Of a stretch of 64,000 nucleotides of DNA, positions 12,140 to 24,137 are shown piece after piece. This DNA is from Fratercula arctica. Lineage: Eukaryota > Chordata > Aves > Charadriiformes > Alcidae. The stretch covers positions 8,177,738-8,241,737 of the forward strand of contig CANTUZ010000014.1 of NCBI GenBank assembly GCA_947846985.1, read 5' to 3'. Under the pieces are notes generated by a model that searched no databases, was not told the DNA's origin, and worked only from the letters and a program-made list of their open reading frames with translations. The position numbers were made by a program, and so were the translations under genes. Position 1 is the first letter of the stretch. Every line of letters starts with the position of its first letter.

Positions 12140-13378
12140 TCCAGGCCAAGGAGATCCCCCCCCCCCCAGCAGCCCCCAGGACCCCCCAGACCCCATCATG
12201 GGGGCCCCAGGGACCCCCTTCAGGGGCCCCTCAGGCATCCCCAGGACCCCCAGGACACCATCATGGGGGCACCCAATGGATCCTGGGAAACCCAGGACCC
12301 CCATCAGGCCCCGGACCCCTGGACCCATCACAGGGCACCCAAATGGATCCTGGGGGGCACCAGAACCCCCTCAGGCCCCCCAGGACCCCCTGGACCCCAT
12401 CACAGGGGCACCCAATGGTATCATGGGGCACACAGGACCCCCACTCAGGCCCCCAGGACACCCCGGACCCCCATCATGGGGCCACCCAATGATCCTGGGG
12501 AACCCAGGACCCCCACTAGCACCCCAAAACCCATCATAGGGGGCACCAAAGGGAGCCTGGGGCACCCAAAGGAACACCCTCAGGCCCCCAATGGACACCC
12601 TGGACCCCATCATAGGGGCTACCAATGGATCTGGGGGCAACCAGGGACCCCCCTCAGGCCCCCCCAGGGACACCCTGGACCACCATCATGGGGGCACCCA
12701 ATGATCATGGGGCACCCAGGAACCCCCCTCAGGCACCACCAGGACACCCCGGACCCAATCATGGGGGCACCCAAATGGATCTCTGGGCACCCAGGCCCCC
12801 CCTCAGGCCCCCCAGGACCCCCTGGACCCCATCATGAGGGGAACCAATGGATCCTGGGGCACCCAGGACCCCCTTCCTCAGGCCCACAAGGGGACACCAT
12901 GGACTCCCATCATGGGGGCAACCAAGGGATCCGGGGCAACCAGGACCCCTCAGGCCTCCCAGGACCACCCGTAAACAATCATAGGTGGACCCAATGGACC
13001 TGGGGAACCAGGACCACCCTCAGGCCCCAGGGACCCCACGAGGACCCAATATAGGGGCACCCAATGGATCCTGGGGCACCCAGGACCCCCATCAGGGCTC
13101 CACCAGGACAACCTGGACCCATCACAGGGACCCAATGGATCCTGGGGCACCCAGGGACCCCCTCAGGCCCACCAGGACACCCCGGACCCCATCATGGGGG
13201 CACAAAAATGGATCAGGGGGAACCCAGGACCCCATCAGGGCCCCCCCAAACCACACATGGGTGGGCAACCAATGGATCCTGGGGCACCCAGGAACCCCCT
13301 CAGGGCCCCACAGGACCACCTGGACCCCATCAGGGGGCACAATGGATCCTGGGGCACCCAGGACCCCATCAGGCCACA
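12140..13378. repeat. 72-bp satellite in QPCTL intron 1 (left copy, runs into gap)
   Basis: Degraded copies of the 72-base unit seen cleanly at 28330-29510 (it contains CACCCAATGGATCCTGGGGC). The array runs right up to the assembly gap, which probably stopped the contig. Confidence 0.85.
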
Positions 13379-13478
13379 NNNNNNNNNNNNNNNNNNNNNN
13401 NNNNNNNNNNNNNNNNNNNNNNNNNNNNNNNNNNNNNNNNNNNNNNNNNNNNNNNNNNNNNNNNNNNNNNNNNNNNNN
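13379..13478. other. assembly gap, 100 N
   Basis: Exactly 100 N, the usual placeholder for a gap of unknown size. QPCTL intron 1 repeat lies on the left and an upstream GIPR intron on the right, so the two sides are out of order relative to any single locus. Confidence 0.98.
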
Positions 13479-14300
13479 GTGCTGTGCCATGGGGTGCCAT
13501 GGGGTGCCGTGGGGTGCTGTGTCACAGGGGTGCTGTGCCATGGGGGTGCCATGCCATGGGGTGCCATGGGGTGCTGTGTCACCGGGGTGCCATGCCATGG
13601 GGTGCCATGGGGTGCTGTGCCATGGGGGTGCCATGCCATGGGGTGCCATGGGGTGCCGTGCCGTGGGGTGACCCGGGGTGCCGGGGGGGGCGCAGTGCAG
13701 GGGGGGGTGGTGGCTCGGCGCTGCGGCCCCGACGGGCGCTGGGTGACGGACGAGAGCGGCCGCCCCTGGAGGGACCATTCCCAGTGCGAGGACCCGGCGC
13801 AGGAGCAGCCGCTGCAGGTGGGGGCCGTGGGGTGGGGTGATATGCCAAGGGGTGCCATGGGGTGCCATGCCATGGGATGCTGTGTCATGGGGTGCCATGG
13901 GGTGCTGTGCCATGGGGGTGCCACACCATGGGGTGCTGTGCCATGGGGTGCCATGCCATGGGGTGCTGTGTCACGGGAGTGCCACGCCATGGGGTGCCAT
14001 GCCATGGGGTGCTGTGTCATGGGGGTGCCATGCCATGGGGTGCCGTGCCGTGGGGTGCCGTGGGGTTCCATGGGGTGCCGTGCTGTGGGGTGCCGTGGGG
14101 TGCCGTGGGGTGCCATGGGGTGCCATGGAGTGCCATGCCGTGGGGTGCCATGCCATGGGGTGCCGTGGGGTGCTGTGGGGTGCCACGCCATGGGGTGCCG
14201 TGGGGTGCCATGCCATGGGGTGCCGTGGGGTGCCGTGGGGGTGCTGTGCCATGGGGTGCCGTGCCGTTCTGGGCGATGCCCTGCTGGGCCGTGTCACGCT
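13479..14300. repeat. 10-bp minisatellite in GIPR introns
   Basis: Units of GGTGCCATGG, GGTGCCGTGG and GGTGCTGTGG occur on both sides of the exon at 13701-13817. The 10-base period is close to one turn of B-DNA. Confidence 0.9.
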
Positions 14301-17300
14301 GTGCCGAGCGCCGCGCTGCCATGCCCCATGCTGTGCCCATGCTGTGCCCCACACTGTGCCCACGCTGTGCCCATGCTGTGCCCCACGCTGTGCCCGACGG
14401 CCGTGCCCACGCTGTGCCCCCACGCCGGGCCCTGTGCCGGGCGACACCTGCTGTGTGCCGTGACGCGCCGTCTTGCTCCGTGTCGCCCCGTGCCGTGTCC
14501 CGTGCCATTCCCTGTCACTCCATGCTGTGTCCTGTGCCATGTCCCTGCTGTATCTGCGCCATGTCCCCACCGTGTCCCCACCGTGTCCCCACCATGTCCC
14601 CACCGTGTCCCCGTGTCCCCTCCATGTCCCCGCCATGTCCCCTCCGTGTCCCCTCCATGTCCCCACTGTGTCCCCTCCGTGTCCCCGCCATGTCCCCACC
14701 GTGTCCCCACCGTGTCCCCACTGTGTCCCCGCCATGTCCCCGCCGTGTCCCCTCCATGTCCCCTCCATGTTCCCCACCTTGTCCCCACTGTGTCCCCTCC
14801 ATGTCCCCACCGTGTCCCCGCCGTGTCCCCGCCGTGTCCCCTCCATGTCCCCTCCATGTTCCCCCCCTTGTCCCCACCATGTCCCCGCCGTGTCCCCACC
14901 GTGTCCCCACCGTGTCCCCTCCATGTCCCCACTGTGTCCCCTCCATGTCCCCTCCGTGTCCCCACCGTGTCCCCTCCATGTCCCCGCCGTGTCCCCTCCA
15001 TGTCCCCTCCGTGTCCCCACCGTGTCCCCACTGTGTCCCCTCCATGTCCCCTCCATGTCCCCTCCATGTCCCCTCCATGTCCCCTCCGTGTCCCCGCCGT
15101 GTCCCCACTGTGTCCCCACTGTGTCCCCTCCGTGTCCCCTCCGTGTCCCCCCCGTGTCCCCTTCCATGTCCCCCACTGTATCCCCTCCGTGTCCCCACCG
15201 TGTCCCCGCCGTGTCCCCGCCATGTCCCCGCCATGTCCCCACCGTGTCCCCGCCGTGTCCCCACCGTGTCCCCGCCATGTCCCCGCCGTGTCCCCTCCAT
15301 GTCCCCGCCATGTCCCCACTGTGTCCCCTCCATGTCCCCACCGTGTCCCCGCCGTGTCCCCGCCATGTCCCCGCCATGTCCCCACCGTGTCCCCTCCATG
15401 TCCCCACCGTGTCCCACCGTGTCCCCCGCCGTGTCCCCGCCATGTCCCCACTGTGTCCCCTCCGTGTCCCCTCCATGTCCCCACCGTGTCCCCGCCGTGT
15501 CCCCTCCATGTCCCCGCCGTGTCCCCACCGTGTCCCCTCCGTGTCCCCTCCGTGTCCCCACCGTGTCCCCGCCATGTCCCCTCCATGTCCCCGCCGTGTC
15601 CCCACCGTGTCCCCACCGTGTCCCCTCCATGTCCCCTCCATGTCCCCACCGTGTCCCCACTCTGTCCCCGCTGTGTCCCCTCCGTGTCCCCTCCGTGTCC
15701 CCTCCATGTCCCCTCCATGTCCCCTCCGTGTCCCCGCCGTGTCCCCACTGTATCCCCTCCATGTCCCCACTGTATCCCCTCCATGTCCCTGCCGTGTCCC
15801 CTCCATGTCTCCTCCATGTCCCCATCCATGTTCCCCACCTTGTCCCCGCCATGTCCGTGCCATGTCCCCTCCATGTCCCCTCCATGTCCCCGCCGTGTCC
15901 CCGCCGTGTCCCCGCCGTGTCCCCGCAGCGCCAGGCCTGGCTGCTGGAGCAGTTTCGCCTCCTCTACACCGTGGGCTACTCCCTGTCCCTGGCCGCCCTC
16001 CTGCTGGCCCTGCTGCTCCTCCTGCTCTTCAGGTACCGCCGGGGGGCGCCCCCCCACCCCACCCCCACCCGCCACCCCCCCTCCTCTCCCTCCCCTGTGT
16101 CCCGTGTCCCCCCCCCAGGGCGCCTGCGCTGCACCCGCAACTTCATCCACGCCAACCTCTTCCTCTCCTTCGTGCTGCGGGCGGGCGCCATCTTGACGCG
16201 CGACGCCCTGCTGAGGCGACGGCTGCGGCCCCGGCCCCGGGCACCCGCTGCAGCTGGTGGGGCAGGAGGTGGGCACCCATTGCGGGGGGGGGGGGGGGGA
16301 CACCCATTGGGGGAGCACCCATGGGGGGGGAACCTGGGGGGGGGGGGGAACCCATGGTGGGGGGAACCCATGGTGGGGGGAACCTGTGGGGGGGGGAACC
16401 CGTGGGGGGGGAAGCCATTGGGAGGGGAACACGTGGGGGGGGAACCCGTGGGGGGGGAACCCGTGGGGGGGGGAACCCGTGGGGGGGGAAGCCATTGGGG
16501 GGGGAACCCGTGGGGGGGGGAACCCGTGGGGGGGGGAACCCATGGTGGGGGGAACCCGTGGGGGGGGACACACCATTGGGGGAGCACCATGGGGCGGAAC
16601 CCGTGGGGGCGGAACCCGTGGGGGGGGAACCCATTGGGGGGGGGAACCCATGGGGGGGGGGGAAGACATGGTGGGGGGAACCCATGGGGGGGGGGAACCC
16701 ATGGGGGGGGAAGCCATTGGGAGGGGGAACCCATATGGGGGGGAACCCATGGTGGGGGGAACCCATGGTGGGGGGAAGCCTTTGGGGGGGGAACCCATGG
16801 TGGGGGAACCCGTGGGGGGGGGGAACCCATGGAGGTGGGCACCCATGGTGGGGGGAACCCATGGTGGGGGGAACCCATGGTGGGGGGAAGCCATTGGGAG
16901 GGGAACCTGTGGAGGTGGGCACCCATGGGGGGGGGAACCTGTGGGGGGGGCACCCATTGGGGGAGCACCCATGGGGGGGCACCCAAGGGTGGGGGCTGGT
17001 CCCACCGTGATGTTGGTCCCACCACGACACTGGTGCTGCCATGACACTGGTGCCACCACGACACCAATCCCACCATGACACTGGTGCCACCATGACGCTG
17101 GTGCCACCATGACACCAATCCCATCATGATGCTGGTCCCACCATGATGCTGGTGCCACCACGACACCAATCCCACCATGACGCTGGTCCCACCATGACAC
17201 TGGTCCCACCATGACACTGGTGCCACCATGACACTGGTGCCACCATGACATGAATCCCACCACGACACCAATCCCACCACGACACCAATCCCATCATGAC

Positions 17301-20300
17301 ACCAATCCCACCATGACACCGGTCCCACCATGACACCAATCCCACCATGGTGCTGGTGCCACCACGACACCAACCCCACCACGACCCACCAATCCCACCA
17401 TGACCACAATCCCACCACGACACCAATCCCACCATGGTGCTGGTGGCACCATGACACCAATCCCACCATGACACCAATCCCACCGTGACGCCGGTGCCAC
17501 CACGACACCAGTCCCCCCCTGACGGCGGTCCCCCCCCGCCCTGCGGCTGTGCCCCGCGGCAGGCGGTGGCCGGGTGCCGGCTGGCCCAGGCGCTCACCCA
17601 GTACTGCGTGGGGGCCAACTACGGCTGGCTACTGGCCGAGGGGCTCTTCCTCCACAAGCTGCTGGCGCTGGCGGCCTTCTCCGGCGAGCGCTGCCTCCCC
17701 GCCTTCCTCCTCCTCGGCTGGGGTGAGCCCGTCCCCACGCTGGCCCCCGGGGGGGTCCCCAAACAACCCCCCCCTCCCCCTCGTCGCTGTCCCCTCCCCA
17801 ACCGTGTCCCCCCCCTCCCTCCAGGAGCCCCCGTCCTCTTTCGTGGTGTGCCCTGGGTGGTGGCGAGGTAACCTCTACGAGAACGAGGGGTGAGGAGGGG
17901 GCGGCCGCCGGCCCTGTCCCCTGGTTGTCACACGCCGGGGGGGGGGGGACACCGCGATGTCCCCAAGGTCTGGGGGGGGGACACACACACACACACACAA
18001 CCAGGTTGACCCCCCCCCCCAAATCCCCGCAGGTGCTGGGAGAGGAACGAGAAGGCGGGGGTGTGGTGGATCATCCGCTGTCCCATCCTGATGGCGGTGG
18101 CGGTGGGTGACACCTGAGGGGGGTGGGGGGGGTGGGGGGGGGTGTCACCTCGGGGCGGTGTCACCACCCGTGTCACCGTCACCCCCTCCCCCCCCCCCCC
18201 CCCGCTCCAGGTGAACTTCGTGGTGTTCGTGCGCATCGTCCGCATCTTGGTGGCCAAAGTCCGGGCGCATCAGGTGTCGCGCGGGGACGCCAGGGTCAGG
18301 TGGGGACATCGGGGGGACATCGGGGGGGGGGGGGGACACGGGGGACACACGGGATGCGGGGACACCGGGGGACGGGCGCGGGGACGCCAAGGACACGGGG
18401 ACAGCGGGGTGTGCGTGGGGACGGGGGCACGGGGACACGGGTCACAGGTGTCCCCGTGCGTGTCCTTGTCCCCGTAACACCCTGTGTGTCCCCAAGCGTG
18501 TCCCCAAGCGTGTCCCCGTCCCTCTCATGTCCCCACGTGTGTCCCCAAGCGTGTCCCCATCCCTGCAGTGTCCCCACGTGTGTCCCCAAGCGTGTCCCCA
18601 AGCGTGTCCCCATCCCTGCGGTGTCCCCAAGTGCATCCCCACGGGTGTCCCCAAGCGTGTCCCCGTCCCTCTCATGTCCCCACGTGTGTCCCCAAGCGTG
18701 TCCCCATCCCTGCGGTGTCCCCAAGTGCGTCCCCACGTGTGTCCCCGTGCGTGTCCTTGTCCCCATAGCGCCCTGAGTGTGTCCCCAAGCATGTCCCCAA
18801 GCGTGTCCCCATCCCTCTCATGTCCCCACATGTGTCCCCACGTGTGTCCCCGTGCGTGTCCTTGTCCCCATAGCGCCCTGAGTGTGTCCCCAAGTGTGTC
18901 CCCAAGCATGTCCCCATCCCTGCGGTGTCCTCATCCCTCTCATGTCCCCACGTATGTCCCCAAGCGTGTCCCCATCCCTCTCATGTCCCCATGTGTGTCC
19001 CCGTGCGTGTCCTTGTCCCCATAGCGCCCTGTGTGTCCCCAAGCGTGTCCCCAAATGTGTCCTCAAGCGTGTCCCCATCCCTGCGGTGTCCCCGAGTGCG
19101 TCCCCATGCGTGTCCTTGTCCCCATAGAGCCCCAAGTGTGTCCCCACGTGTGTCCCCACGTGTGTCCCCACGCCTGTAATGTCCCCAACTGTGTCCCCAG
19201 ATGTGTCCTCCTTGCTGTGACGTCCCCACGTGTGTCCCCAAGCGTGTCCCCATCCCTCTCATGTCCCCACGGGTGTCCCCGTGCGTGTCCTTGTCCCCGT
19301 AACACCCTGTGTGTCCCCACGTGTGTCCCCAAGCGTGTCCCCAAGCGTGTCCCTGTCCCTCTCATGTCCCCACGTGTGTCCCCACGTGTGTCCCCATCCC
19401 TGCGGTGTCCCCAAGTGCGTCCCCAAGTGTGTCCCCGTGCATGTCCTTGTCCCCATAGCGCCCTGAGTGTGTCCCCAAATGTGTCCCCAAGTGTGTCCCC
19501 ATCCCTGCGGTGTCCCCATCCCTCTCATGTCCCCACATGTGTCCTCACGTGTGTCCCCAAGCGTGTCCCCATCCCTCTCATGTCCCCACGTGTGTCCCCA
19601 AGCGTGTCCTCATCCCCGGGGGTGGTGGTGGGGGACACACCAAAAGCCACCAAATGTGTCCCCGGGGGGGTCCCTGTCCCCAAACATGTCCCCGGGGCGG
19701 GGGGGGGGGTCCTGGAGGGGGTGTCCCCATCCCCGGGGGGGTCCCCACGGGTGTCCCCATCCCTGGAGGGGGGACGACACCAAATGTGTCCCCGGGGCTG
19801 GTCCCCCTGTCCCCAAACATGTCCCTGTGGGGGGGGTCCTGGAGGGAGTGTCCCTATCCCGGGGGGGTCCCCATGGATGTCCCCCACCTTGGAGGGGGAC
19901 GCACCAAATGTGTCCCCGGGGGGTCCCTGTCCCCAAATGTGTCCCCGGGGGGGGGTCCTGGAGGGGGTGTCCCTATCCCCGGGGGGGTCCCCACGGGTGT
20001 CCCCATCCCTGGAGGGGGGACGACACCAAATGTGTCCCCGGGGGGGTCCCTGTCCCCAAATGTGTCCCGGGGGGGTCCCTGTCCCCAAACATGTCCCTGG
20101 GGGGGGGTCCTGGAGGGAGTGTCCCTATCCCGGGGGGGTCCCCATGGATGTCCCCCACCTTGGAGGGGGGACGACACCAAATGTGTCCCCGGGGGGTCCC
20201 TGTCCCCAAATGTGTCCCCGGGGGGGGTCCTGGAGGGGGTGTCCCCATCCCCGGGGGGGTCCCCACGGGTGTCCCCATCCCTGGAGGGGGGACGACACCA

Positions 20301-21348
20301 AATGTGTCCCCGGGGGGGTCCCTGTCCCCAAATGTGTCCCTGGGGGGGGGGTCCCGGGGGGGGTGTCCCTATCCCCGGGGGGGTCCCCATGGGTGTGTGT
20401 CCCCCCCCCAGGCTGGCCCGTCCACGCTGACGCTGATCCCGCTGCTGGGGTGCACGAGGTGGCCTTCGCCCTGCTGGGGGAGGGGGCGGGGGGGGCACCC
20501 TGCGCCTGGTGCGGCTCTGCCTCCAGCTGCTGCTCTCCTCCTGCCAGGTGGGGGGGGGCGCGGGGGGGGGGGGGGGGCATGGCGGGCTGGTGGGGGGCAA
20601 TGGGGGGTGGCAATGGGGGGGGGGGGCCACGGGAGTGCAATGGGGGTGGAAATCGGGGGGGCAATGTGGGGGGCAATGGGGGGGCTGGAAAGGGGGGGCA
20701 AATGGGGGGGGCAATGGGGGGGGGCCATGGGAGTTGCAAATGAGGGGTGGAAATATCGGGGGGGCCAAATGGGGGCGTGCAATGCATGGGGGGGCCAATG
20801 GGGGGGTGGCAGATAGGGGGGGCAGGTAGGGGGGACAATGGGGGTGGAAATGGGGGGAGCAAGGGCTGGGGGGCCATGGGGGGATGGAAAAATGGGGGGG
20901 TCATGGGGGGATGGAAATGGAGGGGGGGGTGCACGTGGGGGGTAACGGGGGGGGAAAGGGGGGTGGAAATGGGGGGGGGGGCAAGGGGGGGGGGGGGGGG
21001 GGGGGAATGGGGGGATGCAATGGCGGGGGGGGGCACCCACCCGTATGTGCCCCCCCCCCCCCAGGGCCTCGTCGTCAGCGTCCTCTACTGCTTCGTCAAC
21101 AAGGAGGTGCGACACGTCGCGGGGGGGCGGGGGGGGGGGGGGGGCGATATGTCGCGACATGACGTGACGTACGTCGTGACGTAACGCCTGTCGTGACGTC
21201 TGCAGGTGCAGGCGGAGGTGCGCCGGGGCTGGCAGCGCTGTCGCCTGGCCCCCCCTGCCCCCCCCGCGCCGCCGCCCCCCCACACCCCCCCCGCCGGACC
21301 GGACCCCCCCGGCCGGGGGGGGCCCCCGTGGCCGAGAGCTGCTGCTGA
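13701..21348 (+). CDS. GIPR: GIPR, exons from end of extracellular domain to C terminus
   Basis: GIP receptor, class B GPCR coupled to Gs. Exons: 13701-13817 (end of the hormone-binding ectodomain, CGPDGRW and [10 protein letters not shown]), 15929-16032 (TM1), 16119-16268 (TM2), 17563-17722, 17825-17889, 18033-18102, 18211-18299, 20412-20547, 21065-21106 and 21206-21348. Signal peptide and earlier ectodomain exons lie before the contig start. Several exons carry indels: an extra G at the acceptor 16117-16120, an extra C near 16240, four extra bases in 17825-17889, three missing bases in 20412-20547, and an uncertain frame near the stop. The left copy reads correctly at most of these places, so these are base-calling faults and the gene is probably functional. 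Family assignment rests on GIPR-like TM7 and tail residues and on FBXO46 and QPCTL as neighbours. Confidence 0.88.
14565..15926. repeat. 11-bp minisatellite in GIPR intron
   Basis: About 120 tandem units of GTGTCCCCACC with variants (GTGTCCCCGCC, ATGTCCCCTCC), ending at the acceptor of the TM1 exon. It gives long meaningless open frames on both strands because 11 units of 3 bases shift evenly through all frames without stops. Confidence 0.92.
16271..16995. repeat. G-rich minisatellite in GIPR intron
   Basis: Twin of 62-785: GGGGGGAACCCATGG-type units with long G runs on the sense strand, candidates for G-quadruplexes. Confidence 0.9.
17000..17515. repeat. 17-bp minisatellite in GIPR intron
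   Basis: CCCACCATGACACCAAT-type units leading to the acceptor at 17562; twin of 800-1180, with several more units. Confidence 0.88.
18450..19615. repeat. GTCCCC-type minisatellite in GIPR intron
   Basis: Longer version of the array at 2100-2812, with additional unit types containing CATCCCTGCGGTGTCCCC that the left copy lacks. Confidence 0.88.
19620..20408. repeat. about 120-bp satellite in GIPR intron
   Basis: Units with GGACGACACCAAATGTGTCC, twin of 2815-3598, ending at the acceptor of exon 20412-20547. Confidence 0.88.
20548..21045. repeat. GGGGGGCAAT-type minisatellite in GIPR intron
   Basis: Twin of 3741-4240, filling the intron before exon 21065-21106. Confidence 0.8.
21149..21199 (+). 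promoter_or_regulatory. TGACGT cluster with 12-base palindrome in last GIPR intron
   Basis: ATGTCGCGACAT (21149-21160) is a perfect palindrome. TGACGT follows at 21160, 21165, 21177 and 21194, the third within TGACGTAA. These are CREB/ATF or C/EBP-ATF type motifs, packed into 51 bases immediately before the last acceptor (AG at 21204-21205). Whether any factor binds is unknown. Confidence 0.5.
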
Positions 21349-22130
21349 AGGGGGGGGGGGCACCTTTGGGGGCTGGGGGGGGGGGTGTTAAGTCCGTCTT
21401 TTTTGGGGGTGCTGGGGGGGGCACCTTGTGGGTGCAGGGGGGGGGGGTCAGGGGGGCTTTGGGGGGTCACTTGTCCATCTTGGGGGTGCTGGGGGAGGGG
21501 GGGGCACCTATTTGGGTGCTGGGGGTGGTGGTGTAATGTCCATCCTTTGGAGCACTGGGGGGGCACCTTTGGGTGCGGGGGGGGTACAGGGGGAGCTTGG
21601 GGGGGGGTCATTGTCACCTTTGGGTGCTGGGGGGGGCACCTTTGGGTGCTGGGGGGGGGGGTCAGGGGGGCTTGGGGGGGGGTCACTGTCATCTTTGGGT
21701 GCTGGGGGGGGCACCTTTGGGTGCTGGGGGGGGTTAATGTCATCTTTGGGGTGCTGGGGGGGGCACCTTTGGGTGCTGGGGGGGTTGAATGTCATCTTTG
21801 GGTGCTGGGGGAGGCACCTTTGGGTGGCTCGGGGGGGGTCAGGGGGAATTGGGGGGGGTCATTGTCACTTTGTGGTGCGCTGGGGGGGCACTTTGGGTGG
21901 CTGGGGGGGGGGGGTTAATGTCATCTTTGGGGTGCTGGGGGGGGGTGTCAGGGGGGCTTGGGGGGGGTCATTGTCACCTTTGGGTGCTGGGGGGGCACCT
22001 TTGGGTGCTGGGGGGGGTAATGTCATCTTTGGGGTGCTGGGGGGGGGCACCTTTGGGTGCTGAGGGAGGGTTAATGTCATCTTTGGGGTGCTGGGGGGGT
22101 GTCAGGGGGGCTTGGGGGGGGTCATTGTCA
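21345..22130. repeat. minisatellite downstream of GIPR
   Basis: Units near GGGGGGCACCTTTGGGTGCT start inside or at the GIPR stop region. Because the array begins there, the exact reading frame at the GIPR C terminus depends on G-run length. Confidence 0.88.
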
Positions 22131-22199
22131 CCTTTGGGGTGCGGGGGGGGGGTCCCCCCCGGCTTTGTACCCTAAAAAAACCCTGTGTGACACCCATGG

Positions 22200-22460
22200 G
22201 TGGCTCCTGTGAAATCGCCTGGGAGGTGCTGGGGCGTACGGGGGGGGGGCACGGGAGTGTCACAGGGGCTACTGGGGGCTACTGGGGGGCACTGGGGAGG
22301 AACTGGGGGGGCATTGGGGGTTACGGGGGAGGCACTGGGAGGAACTGGGAGGCACTGGGGGGTACGGGGGGGTGGCACTGGGGGGAACTGGGGGATACGG
22401 GGGGGGGGGGGGGCTACTGGGGGTGTCTTCACTGGGGGGGGGTCACTGGGAGACACACCC
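22200..22460. repeat. ACTGGGGGGC-type repeat upstream of FBXO46
   Basis: Short units such as ACTGGGGGGCACTGGGAGG; twin of 5440-5700. Confidence 0.75.
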
Positions 22461-22494
22461 CCCCCCCCCCCCCCAGTCACCCCCAGCCCCCTCC

Positions 22495-22690
22495 GCGCAC
22501 GAAATACCCCGTCCCGGGGCGCCCATTGCGCATGCGCGGAGTCTCCGCGCCTCTCGGGGGCGGACTACGCTTCCCGGCATCCCCCGCGCGACGCATGCGC
22601 GGCGTGCGGCGGCGGCGGGGCGCATGCGCGCGGCACCCCGGAAGCGGCGCGGAGAGGCGGAGCGGCCGCGCGCCCGGCACATGCCCGGTG
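22495..22690 (+). promoter_or_regulatory. FBXO46 CpG promoter and probable non-coding first exon
   Basis: CpG-dense block with NRF1-type motifs TGCGCATGCGC (about 22527), ACGCATGCGCGG (about 22591) and GCGCATGCGCGC (about 22620). A first exon probably ends at 22687 with donor CCCG|GTGAGG and splices over about 1.3 kb to the acceptor just before the coding exon (AG at about 24044). Inferred from motifs and splice signals; no transcript evidence is available. Confidence 0.55.
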
Positions 22691-23248
22691 AGGGGGGAGG
22701 GGCGGCGGCACCGGGCGGGGCCGGGCCGCAGGGAAGGGTGTGGGGGGTGTGTGGAGGGGAAAGAATTGGGGTGGAGGGTGGGTGGGGAACCCCGTGGCGT
22801 GCCCCGGGGCCGGTGCTCGGTAGCGGCGGCGGGGCCTGGGCCCGGTTTGAGGAGGGGGGGGAGAGGCGGGCCGCGGTGTCACTCCGGGGACCGGCGCCTC
22901 CCGCTCGTGACACACCGGGATGGTGGGGGGGGGGCGGGGACACACGACACGCGTGTCGCCGTGTCAAGAGGGGGGGCGGGCGTGTCCCCGCGTCCCCCCC
23001 CCCCCCCTGGGGCGGGGCCGGCCTCGCGCCACCCACGAGGTCACCGGCTCGGTGTGTCGCCCCGTGTCCCCCCACCCTCCTTCAACCGGGGACGGGGCCC
23101 CCCCCCGCCCCACCAACCGGGGCCACGCGGGACCGTGTCCGCGCCCCCTCCCGCCTCGGCGGGCCCCGGGGAGGGCGGGGCCGTTTGGCCACGCCCCTCC
23201 CTCCCTCCCTCCCTCCCTCCCTCCTTTGGCCACGCCCCCCCCCGCCGT

Positions 23249-23290
23249 CCATATATGGGCATGGCCTGAACGCGGCGCGCTGATTGGTCG
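23249..23290 (+). promoter_or_regulatory. CArG box and inverted CCAAT box
   Basis: CCATATATGG at 23249-23258 matches the SRF CArG consensus exactly and is followed by TGATTGGTCG, an inverted CCAAT box (ATTGG 23283-23287), within a CpG-rich stretch. It lies between the proposed first exon and the coding exon of FBXO46, so it could mark an alternative promoter. Confidence 0.45.
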
Positions 23291-23464
23291 CCGCCTGGCG
23301 GGCAGGGCCGGGCGGGGTGAGGAGGGGGCCGGGGCTTCGGGGCACGAGGGCGGGGCTGGGCGCGGGGGGGGGGCGGGGCTTCGGCGCGTGCATGGGGGGC
23401 GGGGCGAGGTGGGGGGGAGCCCCCAGTGCCTCCAGTGCCACCGAGTAACGGTACTGGGAACGGC

Positions 23465-24025
23465 CCAGTAATGGCCCACTAACACCTCCAGCCCCATACT
23501 GGCCCCAATGGCCCTATAGCGTCCCCCCCCACCATCCCTATACTGGCCCCACCATCCCCATACTGCCCCCCCCCCAGCCCCATACTGGCCCCAATGGCCC
23601 TATAGTGGCCCCACCATCCCCATACTGGCCCCCCCCCCAGCCCCATACTGGCCCCAATGGCCCTATAGTGGCCCCACCGTCCCTATACTGCCCCCCCCCA
23701 GCCCCATTCTGCCCCCCCCCCAGCCCCATTCTGCCCCCCACCAGCCCCATACTGCCCCCCCCCAGCCCAATACTGGCCCCAATGGCCCTATAGTGGCCCC
23801 ACCATCCCTATACTGGCCCCCCTTCAGCCCCATACTGGCCCCAATGGCCCTATAGTGGCCCCACCATCCCCATACTGCCCCCCCCCCAGCCCCATACTGC
23901 CCTCCCCCCAGCCCCATACTGGCCCCAATGGCCCCATACTGGCCCCACCATCCCCATACTGCCCCCCCCCAGCCCCACACTGCCCCCCCTCAGCCCCATA
24001 CTGCCCCCCCCCCCACCCCATTAAC
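23465..24025. repeat. minisatellite before FBXO46 coding exon
   Basis: CCCCATACTGCCCC and CCAATGGCCCTATAGTGG blocks of mixed period, followed by the polypyrimidine tract and acceptor CTCTCCCGGCAG. Confidence 0.88.
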
Positions 24026-24137
24026 CCCCTTTCTCTCCCGGCAGGCCCTGGGGGCGGGCGCCGGCAGCCCCCCAACCCCGTCGGGATTGGAGGCGCGCGG
24101 TTGGGGGCGCCCCGCCGGCGGGTGCCATGCTGCCCTG

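Noticed and set aside
1..13378. Second tandem GIPR-FBXO46-QPCTL locus
   Set aside because: Differences from the right copy are of the read-error type, with a gradient toward the contig end and a placeholder gap; a redundant contig is simpler.
13862..17044. Open frames of about 1000 codons with [15 protein letters not shown] repeats
   Set aside because: Read-through of the 10-bp and 11-bp minisatellites in GIPR introns; the true exons at 15929-16032 and 16119-16268 are bounded by splice sites.
13701..21348. Glucagon receptor or glucagon-related peptide receptor in place of GIPR
   Set aside because: TM7 and tail residues ([15 protein letters not shown]) and the FBXO46/QPCTL neighbours fit GIPR better, although the extracellular domain needed for a final decision is mostly outside the window.
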